Shown: positions 16,825 through 26,587 of the stretch, piece by piece | How positions within the stretch are numbered: the stretch's first letter is position 1 | Layout of the letters: the number at the start of each line of letters is the position of its first letter | Source of the DNA: Umezawaea tangerina | GTDB taxonomy: Bacteria > Actinomycetota > Actinomycetes > Mycobacteriales > Pseudonocardiaceae | Assembly (NCBI RefSeq): GCF_003002815.1 | Contig: NZ_PVTF01000010.1 | Span: 62,001-126,000 of the forward strand | DNA length: 64,000 bases | Direction: 5' to 3' | The notes under the pieces: model-generated | The model's input: only the letters and a program-made list of their open reading frames with translations | Told to the model about the DNA's origin: nothing | Database searches by the model: none | Translations under genes and position numbers: made by a program

Positions 16825-17244
16825 GTGCAGAACGACGACTTCCTCAAGCGCGCCGTGGACCTCGCCCGCACCGCCCGCTCGGCGGGCGACCCGCCGTTCG
16901 GCTCGCTGCTCGTGGCGGCCGACGGGACCGTGCTGGTCGAGGAGCGCAACACCGTCCTCACCGACGACGACATCACCGCCCACCCGGAACTCAAACTGGC
17001 CCGCTGGGCGGCCCGGTCGCTGGACGCCGCGACGGCCGCGACGACGACGATGTACACCAGCTGCGAGCCGTGCGGGATGTGCGAGGGGGCGATCGTGCGG
17101 TCGGGGCTGGGGCGGGTGGTGTTCGCGTTGTCGACGGCCCAGCTGTCGGAGCTGAAACCGGGGCCGGGGTTCGCCGGGTTCCGGTCGGAGGGGCCGGGGC
17201 TGGCGGAGGAGGCACGGGCCGTGGTGGAGGGGTACTACACCTGA
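16825..17244 (+). CDS. Nucleoside/cytosine-type deaminase (CDA fold)
   Basis: A 139-residue zinc deaminase. The zinc and proton-shuttle motif is TAHPELKLAR, with HPE where the family usually has H(A/V)E, and the second zinc motif is TSCEPCGMCEGAI (PCxxC). Similarity is to guanine/cytosine deaminases and TadA-like enzymes; the short length and free-standing context favour a metabolic base deaminase over tRNA editing. The GTG at 16825 is inferred from family length. Its 3' end overlaps the convergent Crp/Fnr gene by 10 bp. Regulation by the divergent AsnC protein is likely. Confidence 0.8.
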   Translation: MQNDDFLKRAVDLARTARSAGDPPFGSLLVAADGTVLVEERNTVLTDDDITAHPELKLARWAARSLDAATAATTTMYTSCEPCGMCEGAIVRSGLGRVVFALSTAQLSELKPGPGFAGFRSEGPGLAEEARAVVEGYYT

Positions 17245-17966
17245 GCCGGGGGACGCGCGGGAGTGTTGGGGGCCTCGGGTTTGCGCAGGAGCTTGCGCAG
17301 GTCCTGCTTGACGTAGATCTTCTTGTAGCCCGTCGACAGGACCTGCTCCTGCTTCAGCTCCGCCAGCACCGTGGCCACCGACGCCTCCGAGGCGCCGACG
17401 GCCGCGGCGAGGTCACCGTGGCTCAGACCGAGGTCCAGCTCCGTGCCCCGCAAGCTGTCCTTTCCGTAGACGAACTGCAGCCTCGCGAGGAACGCCAGCA
17501 GCCGCCTGCGCACGTTGTGGGTGGCGAACGCCAGAGCGACCTCCCGCAGGGTGAGCTGCTTCGCCATGATCGCGAGCAGGACGTCCTTGACCGGCGGGCG
17601 GTCGTCCACGAAGTTCCGGAACGTGCTCTGGTTGATCACCAGGCACTCCGTGGGGATGCTCGCGACGTGGCCGGTGTGGCTCTGCTTCCTCAGCAGCACC
17701 GCCTCCACCCCCAGCAGCTCCCCCGGCCCGCCGAGGTTGACCAGCATCGGTGTGCTCTCAGGCTGGGCCAGTCGGAACACCTTGACCGCCCCGCTGAGCA
17801 CCACCCTCACCGACGGGGTCGCCTCGCCCTGGGTCGTCAGGCTCACCCCGGTCGCGAAGCGGATCCGGTGGCCCACGTCGAACAGCGCTTTCACGTCGAC
17901 CGTGTGCAACTTGCGCAGGAACGAGTCGCTGAGCCAGTTGCGTTCTGAGTGCACGTCGGGCGCCAC
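17235..17966 (-). CDS. Crp/Fnr-family transcriptional regulator
   Basis: A 243-residue regulator. The N-terminal cyclic-nucleotide-type beta barrel spans ~30-130 (e.g. VVLSGAVKVFRLAQ), followed by a long dimer helix. The C-terminal winged HTH is ~170-225 (LSHGDLAAAVGASEASVATV). No cysteine set for an iron-sulphur cluster is visible, so it is not Fnr-like; ligand binding cannot be judged. It starts at a GTG (17966), 3 bp after the stop of a small membrane protein gene, so the two are co-transcribed. Confidence 0.85.
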   Translation of the reverse strand: MAPDVHSERNWLSDSFLRKLHTVDVKALFDVGHRIRFATGVSLTTQGEATPSVRVVLSGAVKVFRLAQPESTPMLVNLGGPGELLGVEAVLLRKQSHTGHVASIPTECLVINQSTFRNFVDDRPPVKDVLLAIMAKQLTLREVALAFATHNVRRRLLAFLARLQFVYGKDSLRGTELDLGLSHGDLAAAVGASEASVATVLAELKQEQVLSTGYKKIYVKQDLRKLLRKPEAPNTPARPPAQV

Positions 17967-17969
17967 GCC

Positions 17970-18167
17970 TCAGCCCCGCAGTTCCGCGAGGGCGTAGACG
18001 ATGACCGCCAGCTCACCGAGGACACCGCCCAGCGCGATCAGAACGCGTCCCATCGTGGTGGGCGTGGCGACCGACAGGCGCCACACCACGAACGCGATCA
18101 GGACGAAGAATGCCAGGGAAACCACTCCGGCAGTGATGATCAGGAGTGGATCGTGCGTTGCTTCCAT
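17970..18167 (-). CDS. 65-residue membrane protein with two helices
   Basis: A short hydrophobic protein. Helix 1 is ~LLIITAGVVSLAFFVLIAFV and helix 2 covers the segment VLIALGGVLGELAVIVYAL, with a short basic loop between. No family is recognised. It is the promoter-proximal partner of the Crp/Fnr gene (3 bp apart), so a link with that regulator's signal or membrane anchoring is possible but unproven. Confidence 0.6.
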   Translation of the reverse strand: MEATHDPLLIITAGVVSLAFFVLIAFVVWRLSVATPTTMGRVLIALGGVLGELAVIVYALAELRG

Positions 18168-18977
18168 TGTGGATGAATTCCATTCGCCGAGCCTGGTAGC
18201 ACAGGCCCCTCATGGTCGGAAGGCGTTTGGATTAGGACGCCACCTTGGGGGGTTGGTAGAGCCTAGAAGTAGCAACCGTTTGTCGCCAGTGCTAACGGAG
18301 CGCAATGAATGTGCGATAGAGGACTGGTCCTCAACACGACGGGTGAGTCGTGGTGGAGTCTTGTGACTCTGTGTGCGTTCTTGTCGATCTCATGCGTGCC
18401 TTATCCGTAATATTGGGGGCTGCGATAGGCGTGTCGATCGGGAAAAATTGTGCGACAAACTCCAAAACTATGTGGTTTCGTACGCGCCCAAGGCTCAATG
18501 TTTCCCCCGTGACGGCCAGTCCTCTTCGCCGAGCCTGGTGTTGTCGCAGGTAGACGCGTGGGCGGGTCGGGGGTGGATCCCCGACCCGCTCTACGCTTCC
18601 GCCAGGTGGATTTCAAGCCTGCCCCAGTCGCCTGGAATGGGGAACGTCCAAGACGTCTCACTGGGTGACGGAAGGCCTCTGCAGTGCATCGTGATCCCGG
18701 TCACATCATGTTCTTTGCCGGGTTTGACCTGCTGTTGCCGCGAGGCGGGACGCCTTGCGCGCGCTTCCCAGGCCCAGGTGTAGTCCGCATGGGGGCGCCG
18801 GCGAGGGGTGAATGCCCCAAGGTGAACCTGGGCGAATGGCCTGTGGACAGCGAACCCAGGCCGAGTGGCCTGAGTGACGGTCGGTGCCCGAGATGGTTGA
18901 CCTTGGGCGACCCGCGAGCAGGGGAAAAGCTGGGGTCAAGGCGAGCGGCTTGGGGCAACAGCTGGCCGAGCGGTCGG
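18168..18977. other. 810-bp gap without a gene, visibly less GC-rich than its surroundings
   Basis: No frame on either strand has convincing coding character. The stretch contains a 15-bp direct repeat TTCGCCGAGCCTGGT at 18183 and 18525, a strong hairpin at 18562-18589, and A/T-rich segments such as GGGAAAAATTGTGCGAC near 18440. It may hold promoters for the minus-strand membrane protein gene, a small RNA or a decayed gene. Confidence 0.5.
18562..18589. terminator. Strong hairpin within the 18.2-19.0 kb gap
   Basis: GCGGGTCGGGG (18562-18572) and CCCCGACCCGC (18579-18589) form a perfect 11-bp stem with a 6-nt loop. No plus-strand gene precedes it, so it may terminate a non-coding transcript or the distant minus-strand HATPase gene. 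Confidence 0.5.
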
Positions 18978-19367
18978 CTAGGAGACCGCCAGTTCGGCCC
19001 ACACGGTCTTGCCGTCGGCGTCCGGGGTGACGCCCCAGCGCTTGCTGAGCGCGTTGACGATGATCATGCCGCGGCCGCGGGGGGACTCGGGGCTGACGGG
19101 TCTGAGGACGGGCAGGGCTGTGGAGCGGTCGTGCACTTCGATGAGCACGCCGTCGTCCGTGCGGTTCACCGTGAGCCGCAGCGGTCCTTCCGCGTGGTCC
19201 GCACCGTTGGACACCAGTTCGGTGACCACCAGTGCCGCGTCGTCCGCGAACTCCTCCGGGAGTCCCCAGGTCGTGATCGCCTCGTCGACCATGCGCCGCG
19301 CGCGCGAGCACGAACCGGACTCCGCCGGGAGCACGACGGCGACGGGTGTCGCTGGTTCGTTCAGCAC
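18978..19367 (-). CDS. Small anti-sigma-type HATPase (RsbW-like)
   Basis: A 129-residue stand-alone GHKL ATPase. The N-box is ALVVTELVSNGADHA, the G1 box is IEVHDRS, and the G2 region is RGRGMIIVNALSKRWG. Such proteins bind sigma factors or phosphorylate STAS antagonists. A GTG at 19367 is preceded by GGGGAGCG. It is divergent from a STAS gene 154 bp away, which would be the natural partner in a partner-switch pair. G1 here is D-R-S rather than the usual D-x-G. Confidence 0.82.
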   Translation of the reverse strand: MLNEPATPVAVVLPAESGSCSRARRMVDEAITTWGLPEEFADDAALVVTELVSNGADHAEGPLRLTVNRTDDGVLIEVHDRSTALPVLRPVSPESPRGRGMIIVNALSKRWGVTPDADGKTVWAELAVS

Positions 19368-19521
19368 ATCCGCTCCCCGGTCGCCCTTGATCGGCCGGAC
19401 CGCATCGTCGCACATCCACCGGATGGTTCGCCGCTTCGGCCACCCGGTGCTCGCGCGCGGGGGCCCGTTGCTGCACGATCTCCTGGATCGCGACACCGGT
19501 CGTGCGGAAGGACGCGGGACG

Positions 19522-19863
19522 ATGGACTTGCAGGTGCGCAGTGAGGCCCACGGCACGTGGAAGGTGGTGGTGGTGTCCGGCGAACTGGACGCCGAGACGG
19601 TGCCCACCCTGGCCGACCACCTCGAACGCGCTGCCCCGGAACCGGTCGGGCGGGTCGTGGTCGACCTCGCCGACCTCTCGTTCATGGACTCCACCGGCCT
19701 GGCCCTGATGGTCGACTGGCACCGCAGGCTCGACGCGGGCGGCGGGCGGCTCCGGCTGGCCTCGTTGCGCCCCGCCGTGCACAAGCTGTTCCGCCTGACC
19801 GACCTCACCGCGGTCATGAGCATCCACGACTCGGTCGGCCAGGCGACCGCGGAACCCGCCTAG
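19522..19863 (+). CDS. STAS-domain anti-sigma-factor antagonist
   Basis: A 113-residue STAS domain of the RsbV/SpoIIAA type. The motif VVVDLADLSFMDSTGLALMV keeps the phosphorylatable Ser-Thr after the Asp. It should be phosphorylated by a HATPase kinase and dephosphorylated by a SpoIIE-type phosphatase. The divergent HATPase and the SpoIIE phosphatase at 26.6 kb supply candidates. The ATG at 19522 is chosen because family homology begins there. Confidence 0.85.
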   Translation: MDLQVRSEAHGTWKVVVVSGELDAETVPTLADHLERAAPEPVGRVVVDLADLSFMDSTGLALMVDWHRRLDAGGGRLRLASLRPAVHKLFRLTDLTAVMSIHDSVGQATAEPA

Positions 19864-19883
19864 GGCGACCGGCTCCCGCGGCC

Positions 19884-20855
19884 CTACCCCTCGTCCCGCA
19901 CGACGAGGACGAGCTTGCCCGTGGTCCGGCCGGTCTCGCCGTGGGCGTGCGCCTTGGCGGCCTCGGCGAGCGGGAAGGTCGCCTCGACGTGGGGGTGGAG
20001 CCCACCCCGCGCGACGAGGTCGGCGATGGCGCGCATGCCCCCGTGGTCGGCTTCGACGATCATCCCCTCCAGCCGGACCCCCAGTTGCGCCGCCTTCTCC
20101 GCGGCGGCTGCCTCGTCGCCGTCCGACACGATCGCCACCAGGACGCCGCCCCTGCGCAGCACGTCCAGCGACCGGGTGCGCACGTCGCCGCCGAGCGGGT
20201 CCAGGACCACGTCGACCTCGCCGACCACGTCCGCGAAGTCCGCGGTCCGGTAGTCGACCACCTCGTCGGCACCGAGTCCGCGCAGCAGCTCGTGCTTGCC
20301 CGCGCCGGCCGTGGCGATCACGTGCGCGCCGTGCGCCTTGGCGATCTGCACGGCCAGGTGGCCGACCCCGCCCGCGGCGGCGTGGACCAGCACCCGCTGC
20401 CCAGGCCGCAGGCCCGCGGTGTCGACCAGCGCCTGGTGGGCGGTCAGCGCGGCGAGCGGCAGCGCGGCGGCGTGCACGTGGTCGACGTTCGCGGGCTTGC
20501 GGGCGAACGACCGGGCGGTGGCCACGGCGTAGTCGGCGTACGCGCCCGCCCCCTTCGGGTAGGGCAGCATGCCGAACACCTCGTCACCGGGTTTGAACAG
20601 GGTGACGCCGAGGCCGACCTCGTCGACGACGCCCGAGACGTCCCACCCGAGGACCTGGATCGGCCGGTCCAGCCACGGGAAGCCCGCGCGGAGCTTCCAG
20701 TCGGTCGGGTTCACCCCGGCCGCGTGGACCCGGACGACGACCTCGCCGATACCGGGCGCCGGCCGCGGCAGTTCGACCTCCGCGAGCACCTCCGGGCCGC
20801 CGAAGACGTCCTGGCCGATGGCGCGCATCGGGCTCGTGCCCGCGTTCTCGTTCAT
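19884..20855 (-). CDS. Zinc-independent NADP-dependent oxidoreductase (quinone reductase-like MDR)
   Basis: A 323-residue medium-chain reductase. The N-terminal GroES-like domain has VHAAGVNPTDWKLRAG and WDVSGVVDEVG. The Rossmann motif is VHAAAGGVGHLAVQIAKAHG (~150-165). No structural zinc cysteines are present, as in quinone oxidoreductases. The ATG at 20855 starts MNENAGTSPMRAIG. It is divergent from a GlxA-type regulator, with about 100 bp between them, so it is probably that regulator's target. The substrate, a quinone or enone, is unknown. Confidence 0.87.
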   Translation of the reverse strand: MNENAGTSPMRAIGQDVFGGPEVLAEVELPRPAPGIGEVVVRVHAAGVNPTDWKLRAGFPWLDRPIQVLGWDVSGVVDEVGLGVTLFKPGDEVFGMLPYPKGAGAYADYAVATARSFARKPANVDHVHAAALPLAALTAHQALVDTAGLRPGQRVLVHAAAGGVGHLAVQIAKAHGAHVIATAGAGKHELLRGLGADEVVDYRTADFADVVGEVDVVLDPLGGDVRTRSLDVLRRGGVLVAIVSDGDEAAAAEKAAQLGVRLEGMIVEADHGGMRAIADLVARGGLHPHVEATFPLAEAAKAHAHGETGRTTGKLVLVVRDEG

Positions 20856-20956
20856 GATCCCAGTCTGTCCGGGACCCACCGGTGCGGCGATGGCATGATG
20901 GTCACCTTCCGATGGGATCCTGCCAACCCGGCGGCCCCGGTCCACGGAGTCGTGCC

Positions 20957-21934
20957 ATGGCCCACGCGCATCGCGTCGTCGTCCTCGCCCTGGACGGCGT
21001 GTACCCGTTCGAGCTCGGCATGCCGAGCCGGATCCTCGGCGCGGCCGAAGGCCTGTACGAGGTGCTGACCTGCAGCGTCGACAGCCTGCCGGTGCGGACG
21101 GCCGCCGACTTCACCATCGCCGTCGAGCACGGTCCCGAGGCGCTGGCCGGTGCGGACACCGTCGTGGTCGCGCCCTTCGCCCCGGCCGGGGCGTTCCTGC
21201 CGGACCTGCCCGACCTGCCTGCACCGATCGCGGACGCGCTCGGGCGCATCCGACCCGGCACCCGCCTGGTGTCCATCTGCACCGCGGCCTTCGTGCTCGC
21301 CGCCGCGGGGCTGCTGGACGGCCGCCCCGCCACCACGCACTGGCAGGCCGCCGACCGGTTCCGGGCCCTCTTCCCCGAGGTCGACCTGAACCCGGACGTG
21401 CTGTTCGTCGACGACGGCGACGTGCTCACCTCCGCGGGCGCCGCCTCCGGTGTCGACGTGTTCCTGCACCTGCTGCGCAAGGACCACGGCAGCGAGGTCG
21501 CCAACCGGGCAGCCCGCCGGTGCGTCGTGCCGCCGTGGCGGGAGGGCGGCCAGGCGCAGTACATCGAGGCACCGGTCCCGAAGGCGCCGCACGACGGCAC
21601 GGCTGCCACCCGGCGGTGGGTGCTCGCGCACCTGCACGAGCCGCTCGCGCTGGCCGACCTCGCGGGTCACGCGCGGATGAGCCTGCGCACCTTCGCCCGC
21701 CGCTTCACCGACGAGGTCGGCATGAGCCCCGGCCGTTGGATCACCCAGCAGCGCCTCGCCCGCGCCCGCCACCTCCTGGAGTCCAGCGACCTGCCGGTCG
21801 ACGAGATCGCGGGCGAGGTCGGCTTCGCCACCGGCACGTCCCTGCGGCAGCACCTCCACGCGGCGATCGGGGTGTCGCCGCTGGCCTACCGGCGGACGTT
21901 CCGGGCGAAGGTCCGCGAGGTCGAACCCGCCTGA
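20957..21934 (+). CDS. GlxA-family regulator (DJ-1/PfpI domain plus AraC HTH)
   Basis: A 325-residue transcription factor. Residues ~5-170 form a class-I amidotransferase-like DJ-1/PfpI domain with the elbow VSICTAAFVLAAAGLLDG. Residues ~220-320 hold the two AraC HTHs (LADLAGHARMSLRTFARRF and VDEIAGEVGFATGTSLRQHL). The ATG at 20957 follows GGAG with good spacing; earlier in-frame codons lack homology. It is likely to control the divergent NADP-dependent reductase. Confidence 0.87.
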   Translation: MAHAHRVVVLALDGVYPFELGMPSRILGAAEGLYEVLTCSVDSLPVRTAADFTIAVEHGPEALAGADTVVVAPFAPAGAFLPDLPDLPAPIADALGRIRPGTRLVSICTAAFVLAAAGLLDGRPATTHWQAADRFRALFPEVDLNPDVLFVDDGDVLTSAGAASGVDVFLHLLRKDHGSEVANRAARRCVVPPWREGGQAQYIEAPVPKAPHDGTAATRRWVLAHLHEPLALADLAGHARMSLRTFARRFTDEVGMSPGRWITQQRLARARHLLESSDLPVDEIAGEVGFATGTSLRQHLHAAIGVSPLAYRRTFRAKVREVEPA

Positions 21935-21948
21935 GCGGGCCGCACGCC

Positions 21949-24900
21949 CTAGGACTCGCCCATCCCCAGGTAGTAGGCGATCAGCCGGAGCAGGTGGTCG
22001 GTGTCCACCGGCTTCGTCACGTAGTCGGTGGCACCGGAGGCCAGGCTCTTCTCCCGGTCCCCCTTCATCGCCTTCGCCGTGACCGCGATGACCGGCAGGT
22101 CCTCGTAGTGCTCCATGGCCCGGATCGCGGCCATGGTCGCGTTGCCGTCCAGCTCCGGCATCATGATGTCCATCAGCACCAGCGTCACGTCGTCGTACTG
22201 CTCCAGCGCCCGCACACCCGCGATCCCGTTGTCCGCGTAGATGACCTGCAACCCGTGCAGCTCCAGCACGCTGGTCAGCGCGAACACGTTGCGCAGGTCG
22301 TCGTCGACCACCAGCACCTTCTCGCCGTGGAACCGGGTGGGCGCCGCGGGCAGCGGCACCGGCGGGGCGACGAGCGCCGCGGGCGCGGTGGCCGTGGCGG
22401 TGGCACCGGCGGCCGCCGCCTGCGGCCGGACCGGCGCGGCGGGCACCGCCTCCAGCGGTTCCGGCAGCGGCGCCGGGATGTCCGCGTGCGACGCGGTCCT
22501 GGTCAGCGGCAGGTACAGCGTGAACGTGCTCCCCACGCCCGGCTCGCTGCGCACGTTCAACCGGCCGTTGAGCAGCTGCGACAGCTCGCGGCTGATCGAC
22601 AGCCCCAGCCCCGTCCCGCCGTACTTGCGGCTGGTCGTCCCGTCCGCCTGCTGGAACGCCTCGAAGATCACCGACAGCTTCTCCGCCGGGATGCCGATGC
22701 CGGTGTCGCGCACGTCGAACGCGAGCATGGACGTCGTCCGCGGCCACGCCATGTCCGGCGCCTCCTGCGGCTGCGCGTGCCGGATGTGCAGGTCGATCCC
22801 GCCCTCGTGGGTGAACTTCACCGCGTTGGACAGCAGGTTGCGCAGGATCTGCTGCAACCGGTGCTCGTCGGTGTGCAGCGTGACGGGCACGTCCGGCTCC
22901 ACGCTGATGTGGAACTCCAGGCCCTTCTCCGCGGTCATCGGCAGGCACAGCGCCTCGACGTAGCGGACCAGCTCGGCGACGCGCACCGGCTCGGCCTGCA
23001 CCTGCATGTGCCCGGCCTCGACCTTGGTCAGGTCCAGGATGTCGTCGATCAGCTGGAGCAGGTCGCTGCCGGAGGAGTGGATCGTGCGGGCGAACTCGAC
23101 CTGCTTGGGGTTGAGGTTGCCGTCCAGGTTGTCCGCGAGCAGCTTCGCCAGGATCAGCAGGCTGTTCAACGGGGTCCGCAGCTCGTGCGACATGTTCGCC
23201 ATGAACTCGGACTTGTACTTCGACGCCGACGACAGCTGCTTCGCCCGGTCCTCCAGCTCCGCGGACCCGGCGCGCAGCTCCTGGGCGAGCCGCTGGGACT
23301 CGGCGAGCAGCGCGTCCGTGCGGGCGTTGGCCAGCATGGTGTTCACGTTGACGCCGATGTTCTCCTTCAGCTGCTCCAACAGGTCCAGGTGCACGTCGGT
23401 GAACTCGTTGAGGGTGGCCAGCTCGATCACGCCGAGCGTCTCGCCCTGGAACAGCACCGGCAGGATGATCAGGTTCGCGGGCGTCGACGAGCCGAGTCCG
23501 GACGCGACGGTGAGGTAGCCCGGCGGCACACCGGTGACCAGGATCGTCTTCTTCTCCAGCGCCGCCTGCCCGACCAGCGACTCGCCCGGCGCGAACCGCA
23601 CCACGCGCCCGTCCGGCCTGCCGTAGCCGTAGCTGGCGGTCAGCTCGAAACCCTCCTGCTGGAACAGGAAGAACGCGCCCTGCTGCGCGGACACCAGCGG
23701 CGTCAGCTCGCTCATGATCAGCGACGCGACGGCGTGCAGGTCGCGGTGGCCCTGCATCAGCCCCGACAGCCTGGCCAGGTTCGTCTTCAGCCAGTCCTGC
23801 TCGCGGTTGGTGCGGGTCGTCTCCTTGAGGTTGCCGATCATCTGGTTGACGTTGTCCTTGAGCTCGGCCAGCTCACCGGACGCCTCCACGGTGATCTGCC
23901 GGGTCAGGTCGCCCGCGGTCACCGCCGTGGCCACCGCCGCGATCGCGCGCACCTGCGTGGTCAGGTTGCTGGCCAGCTGGTTCACGCTCTCGGTCAGCTT
24001 CTGCCAGGTGCCGGACACGCCGTCCACCTCGGCCTGGCCGCCCAGCCGCCCCTCGGTGCCGACCTCGCGCGCCACGCGGGTCACCTCGCCCGCGAACGAG
24101 GACAGCTGGTCGACCATCGTGTTGATCGTCGTCTTGAGCTCGAGGATCTCGCCGCGGGCGTCGACGTCGATCTTCTTCGACAGGTCGCCCAGCGCCACCG
24201 CGGTGGTCACCTGGGCGATGTTGCGGACCTGGTTGGTCAGGTTGCCCGCCATGAAGTTCACGTTGTCGGTGAGGTCCTTCCACGTGCCCGCCACGTTCGG
24301 CACGCGCGCCTGGCCGCCGAGGATCCCCTCGGTGCCGACCTCGCGCGCCACGCGGGTGACCTCGTCGCCGAACGCCCGCAGCGTGTCGACCATCCCGTTG
24401 ATCGTCTCGGCGAGCGCCCGCACCTCGCCCTTGGCCTCGACGGTGATCTTCTTCGACAGGTCGCCGTTCGCGACGGCGGTGGCGACGGTCGCGATGTTGC
24501 GCACCTGGCCGGACAGGTTGTCCGCCATGGAGTTCACGTTGTCGGTGAGGTTCTTCCACGTGCCCGCGACGCCCGGCACCTTCGCCTGGCCGCCGAGCCG
24601 CCCGTCGGTGCCGACCTCGCGGGCGACGCGGGTGACCTCGTCGGCGAAGGAGGAGAGCTGGTCGACCATCGTGTTGATCGTGCTCTTGAGTTCGAGGATC
24701 TCGCCGCGGGCGTCCACGGTGATCTTCTGGCTCAGGTCGCCGCCCGCGACCGCCGTGGTCACCTGGGCGATGCTGCGCACCTGCGCGGTGAGGTTGTCGG
24801 CCATCGAGTTCACGTTGTCCGTCAACGCTTTCCACGTGCCCGCGACACCGGGCACCTGGGCCTGGCCGCCCAGCCGTCCCTCGGTGCCGACCTCACGGGC

Positions 24901-26481
24901 GACGCGGGTGACCTCGTCGGCGAAGGAGGAGAGCTGGTCGACCATCGTGTTCAGCGTGGTCTTCAGTTCGAGGATCTCGCCCTTGGCGTTGACCGTGATC
25001 TTCTGGCTCAGGTCGCCCTGCGCGACGGCGGTGGCGACCTGGGCGATGTTGCGGACCTGGCTGGTGAGGTTGCCCGCCATGAAGTTGACCGAGTCGGTGA
25101 GGTCGCGCCACGTGCCCGCGACGCCGGGAACCGTTGCCTGGCCGCCAAGTCGGCCGTCGCTGCCCACCTCGACCGCGACGCGGGTGACCTCGCCGGCGAA
25201 GGAGGAGAGCTGGTCGACCATCGTGTTCAGGGTGCTCTTGAGTTCGAGGATTTCGCCGCGTGCGTCGACGTCGATCTTCTGGCTAAGGTCGCCGCGCGCG
25301 ACGGCGGTGGTGACCTGGGCGATGTTGCGGACCTGGCTGGTGAGGTTGCCCGCCATGGAGTTCACCGAGTCGGTGAGGTCGCGCCACGTGCCCGCGACGC
25401 CGGGCACCTTCGCCTGGCCGCCGAGGATGCCCTCGGTGCCGACCTCGCGCGCCACGCGGGTGACCTCGCCCGCGAAGGAGGAGAGCTGGTCGACCATCGT
25501 GTTCAGGGTGGTCTTCAGTTCGAGGATTTCGCCGCGTGCGTCGACGTCGATCTTCTGGCTAAGGTCGCCCTGCGCCACCGCCGTGGCGACCTGGGCGATG
25601 TTGCGGACCTGGCTGGTGAGGTTGCCCGCCATGAAGTTCACCGAGTCGGTCAGGTCGCGCCACGTGCCGCCGACGCCGGGCACCTGGGCCTGGCCGCCGA
25701 GCCGACCGTCGGTGCCCACCTCGACCGCGACGCGGGTGACCTCGCCCGCGAACGAGGACAGCTGGTCCACCATCGTGTTGAGGGTGTCCTTCAGCTCTAG
25801 CATCTCGCCCGCGACCGTGACGGTGATCTTCTGCGTCAGGTCGCCCTGCGCCACGGCGGTGGCGACCTGGGCGATGTCGCGGACCTGCGCGGTGAGGTTG
25901 CCGGACATGAAGTTGACCGAGTCGGTCAGGTCCTTCCAGATGCCCGCCACGCCCGGCAGCTCGGCCTGGCCGCCCAGCCGCCCGTCGGTGCCGATCTCGC
26001 GGGCCACCCTGGTGACCTCGCCCGCGAACGTGCGCAGGGTCGCCGTCATCGAGTTGAACGTCTCGGCCAGCGCCGCCAGGTCGCCGCGCGCGGACACCGT
26101 GACCTGCTGCGACAGGTCGCCGTTCGCCACGGCGGCGAGCACCCGGCTCAGCTCCGTGGTCGGCCGCATCAGGTCCTCCAGCAGGCCGTTGACCGCCTCG
26201 CCCGCCAGCGCCCAGCCGCCCTGCCCGTCGTCGGGGGCGAGCCGCACGTCCAGCCGCCCCTCCTGCCCGACGGCCTGGCGCACCCGCACCAGCTCGCCGA
26301 CCAGCCACTGGTTGCGCCCGGCGATGTCGTTGAACACCTCGGCGAGCTCGGCCGCGACCCCGCTGCCCGCGGGGACCAGCCGGCGGCGGAAGTTGCCGTC
26401 GCGCATGTCGCGCATGGCGACCAGCACGCGCTCCAGGGCCGCGTCGCCCGTCACGTCGGTGTCGTTGAGCCCCGTCGTCAC
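21949..26481 (-). CDS. Giant soluble hybrid histidine kinase with eight tandem HAMP-type units
   Basis: A 1,510-residue protein without membrane segments. After ~100 N-terminal residues come eight ~92-residue HAMP-type units (about 130-870), each carrying a variant of [22 protein letters not shown]. Then follow a GAF domain (~900-1050), a coiled coil, HisKA with phosphoacceptor His1099 in [10 protein letters not shown], an HATPase ([17 protein letters not shown]), and a receiver with Asp1438 in [10 protein letters not shown]. The layout is that of bacterial relatives of fungal group-III (Nik1/Os-1) osmosensing kinases. The GTG at 26481 has GGAGG six bases upstream. It is divergent from the SpoIIE phosphatase gene, so the kinase probably feeds a partner-switch stress pathway. 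The input signal is unknown. Confidence 0.9.
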   Translation of the reverse strand: MTTGLNDTDVTGDAALERVLVAMRDMRDGNFRRRLVPAGSGVAAELAEVFNDIAGRNQWLVGELVRVRQAVGQEGRLDVRLAPDDGQGGWALAGEAVNGLLEDLMRPTTELSRVLAAVANGDLSQQVTVSARGDLAALAETFNSMTATLRTFAGEVTRVAREIGTDGRLGGQAELPGVAGIWKDLTDSVNFMSGNLTAQVRDIAQVATAVAQGDLTQKITVTVAGEMLELKDTLNTMVDQLSSFAGEVTRVAVEVGTDGRLGGQAQVPGVGGTWRDLTDSVNFMAGNLTSQVRNIAQVATAVAQGDLSQKIDVDARGEILELKTTLNTMVDQLSSFAGEVTRVAREVGTEGILGGQAKVPGVAGTWRDLTDSVNSMAGNLTSQVRNIAQVTTAVARGDLSQKIDVDARGEILELKSTLNTMVDQLSSFAGEVTRVAVEVGSDGRLGGQATVPGVAGTWRDLTDSVNFMAGNLTSQVRNIAQVATAVAQGDLSQKITVNAKGEILELKTTLNTMVDQLSSFADEVTRVAREVGTEGRLGGQAQVPGVAGTWKALTDNVNSMADNLTAQVRSIAQVTTAVAGGDLSQKITVDARGEILELKSTINTMVDQLSSFADEVTRVAREVGTDGRLGGQAKVPGVAGTWKNLTDNVNSMADNLSGQVRNIATVATAVANGDLSKKITVEAKGEVRALAETINGMVDTLRAFGDEVTRVAREVGTEGILGGQARVPNVAGTWKDLTDNVNFMAGNLTNQVRNIAQVTTAVALGDLSKKIDVDARGEILELKTTINTMVDQLSSFAGEVTRVAREVGTEGRLGGQAEVDGVSGTWQKLTESVNQLASNLTTQVRAIAAVATAVTAGDLTRQITVEASGELAELKDNVNQMIGNLKETTRTNREQDWLKTNLARLSGLMQGHRDLHAVASLIMSELTPLVSAQQGAFFLFQQEGFELTASYGYGRPDGRVVRFAPGESLVGQAALEKKTILVTGVPPGYLTVASGLGSSTPANLIILPVLFQGETLGVIELATLNEFTDVHLDLLEQLKENIGVNVNTMLANARTDALLAESQRLAQELRAGSAELEDRAKQLSSASKYKSEFMANMSHELRTPLNSLLILAKLLADNLDGNLNPKQVEFARTIHSSGSDLLQLIDDILDLTKVEAGHMQVQAEPVRVAELVRYVEALCLPMTAEKGLEFHISVEPDVPVTLHTDEHRLQQILRNLLSNAVKFTHEGGIDLHIRHAQPQEAPDMAWPRTTSMLAFDVRDTGIGIPAEKLSVIFEAFQQADGTTSRKYGGTGLGLSISRELSQLLNGRLNVRSEPGVGSTFTLYLPLTRTASHADIPAPLPEPLEAVPAAPVRPQAAAAGATATATAPAALVAPPVPLPAAPTRFHGEKVLVVDDDLRNVFALTSVLELHGLQVIYADNGIAGVRALEQYDDVTLVLMDIMMPELDGNATMAAIRAMEHYEDLPVIAVTAKAMKGDREKSLASGATDYVTKPVDTDHLLRLIAYYLGMGES
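23894..26101 (-). repeat. Eight tandem ~276-bp repeats inside the hybrid kinase gene
   Basis: Segments around 24033, 24307, 24586, 24862, 25138, 25414, 25690 and 25966 (all encoding LGGQA) recur at 274-279 bp, with exactly 276 bp between the last five. Central copies are so alike at DNA level that recombination or slippage could change the copy number. They encode the HAMP-type units. Confidence 0.85.
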
Positions 26482-26587
26482 TACAGCCTCCGCGAGAATC
26501 GGCGATCTGCCCCAAGCCTCCCACGAGCCGGTCCGATAGGTTGAGGACCGCGCCACCACCGTCCCCACACCACCAGGAGCGCAACCG

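Noticed and set aside
21520-25800. A 1,426-codon plus-strand frame running over the hybrid kinase
   Set aside because: Its apparent repeats mirror the HAMP-type units on the other strand and it crosses two real genes; no ribosome site or domain.
23894-26101. 276-bp tandem repeats considered as a mobile or satellite repeat
   Set aside because: They are in frame and encode HAMP-type units of one protein.
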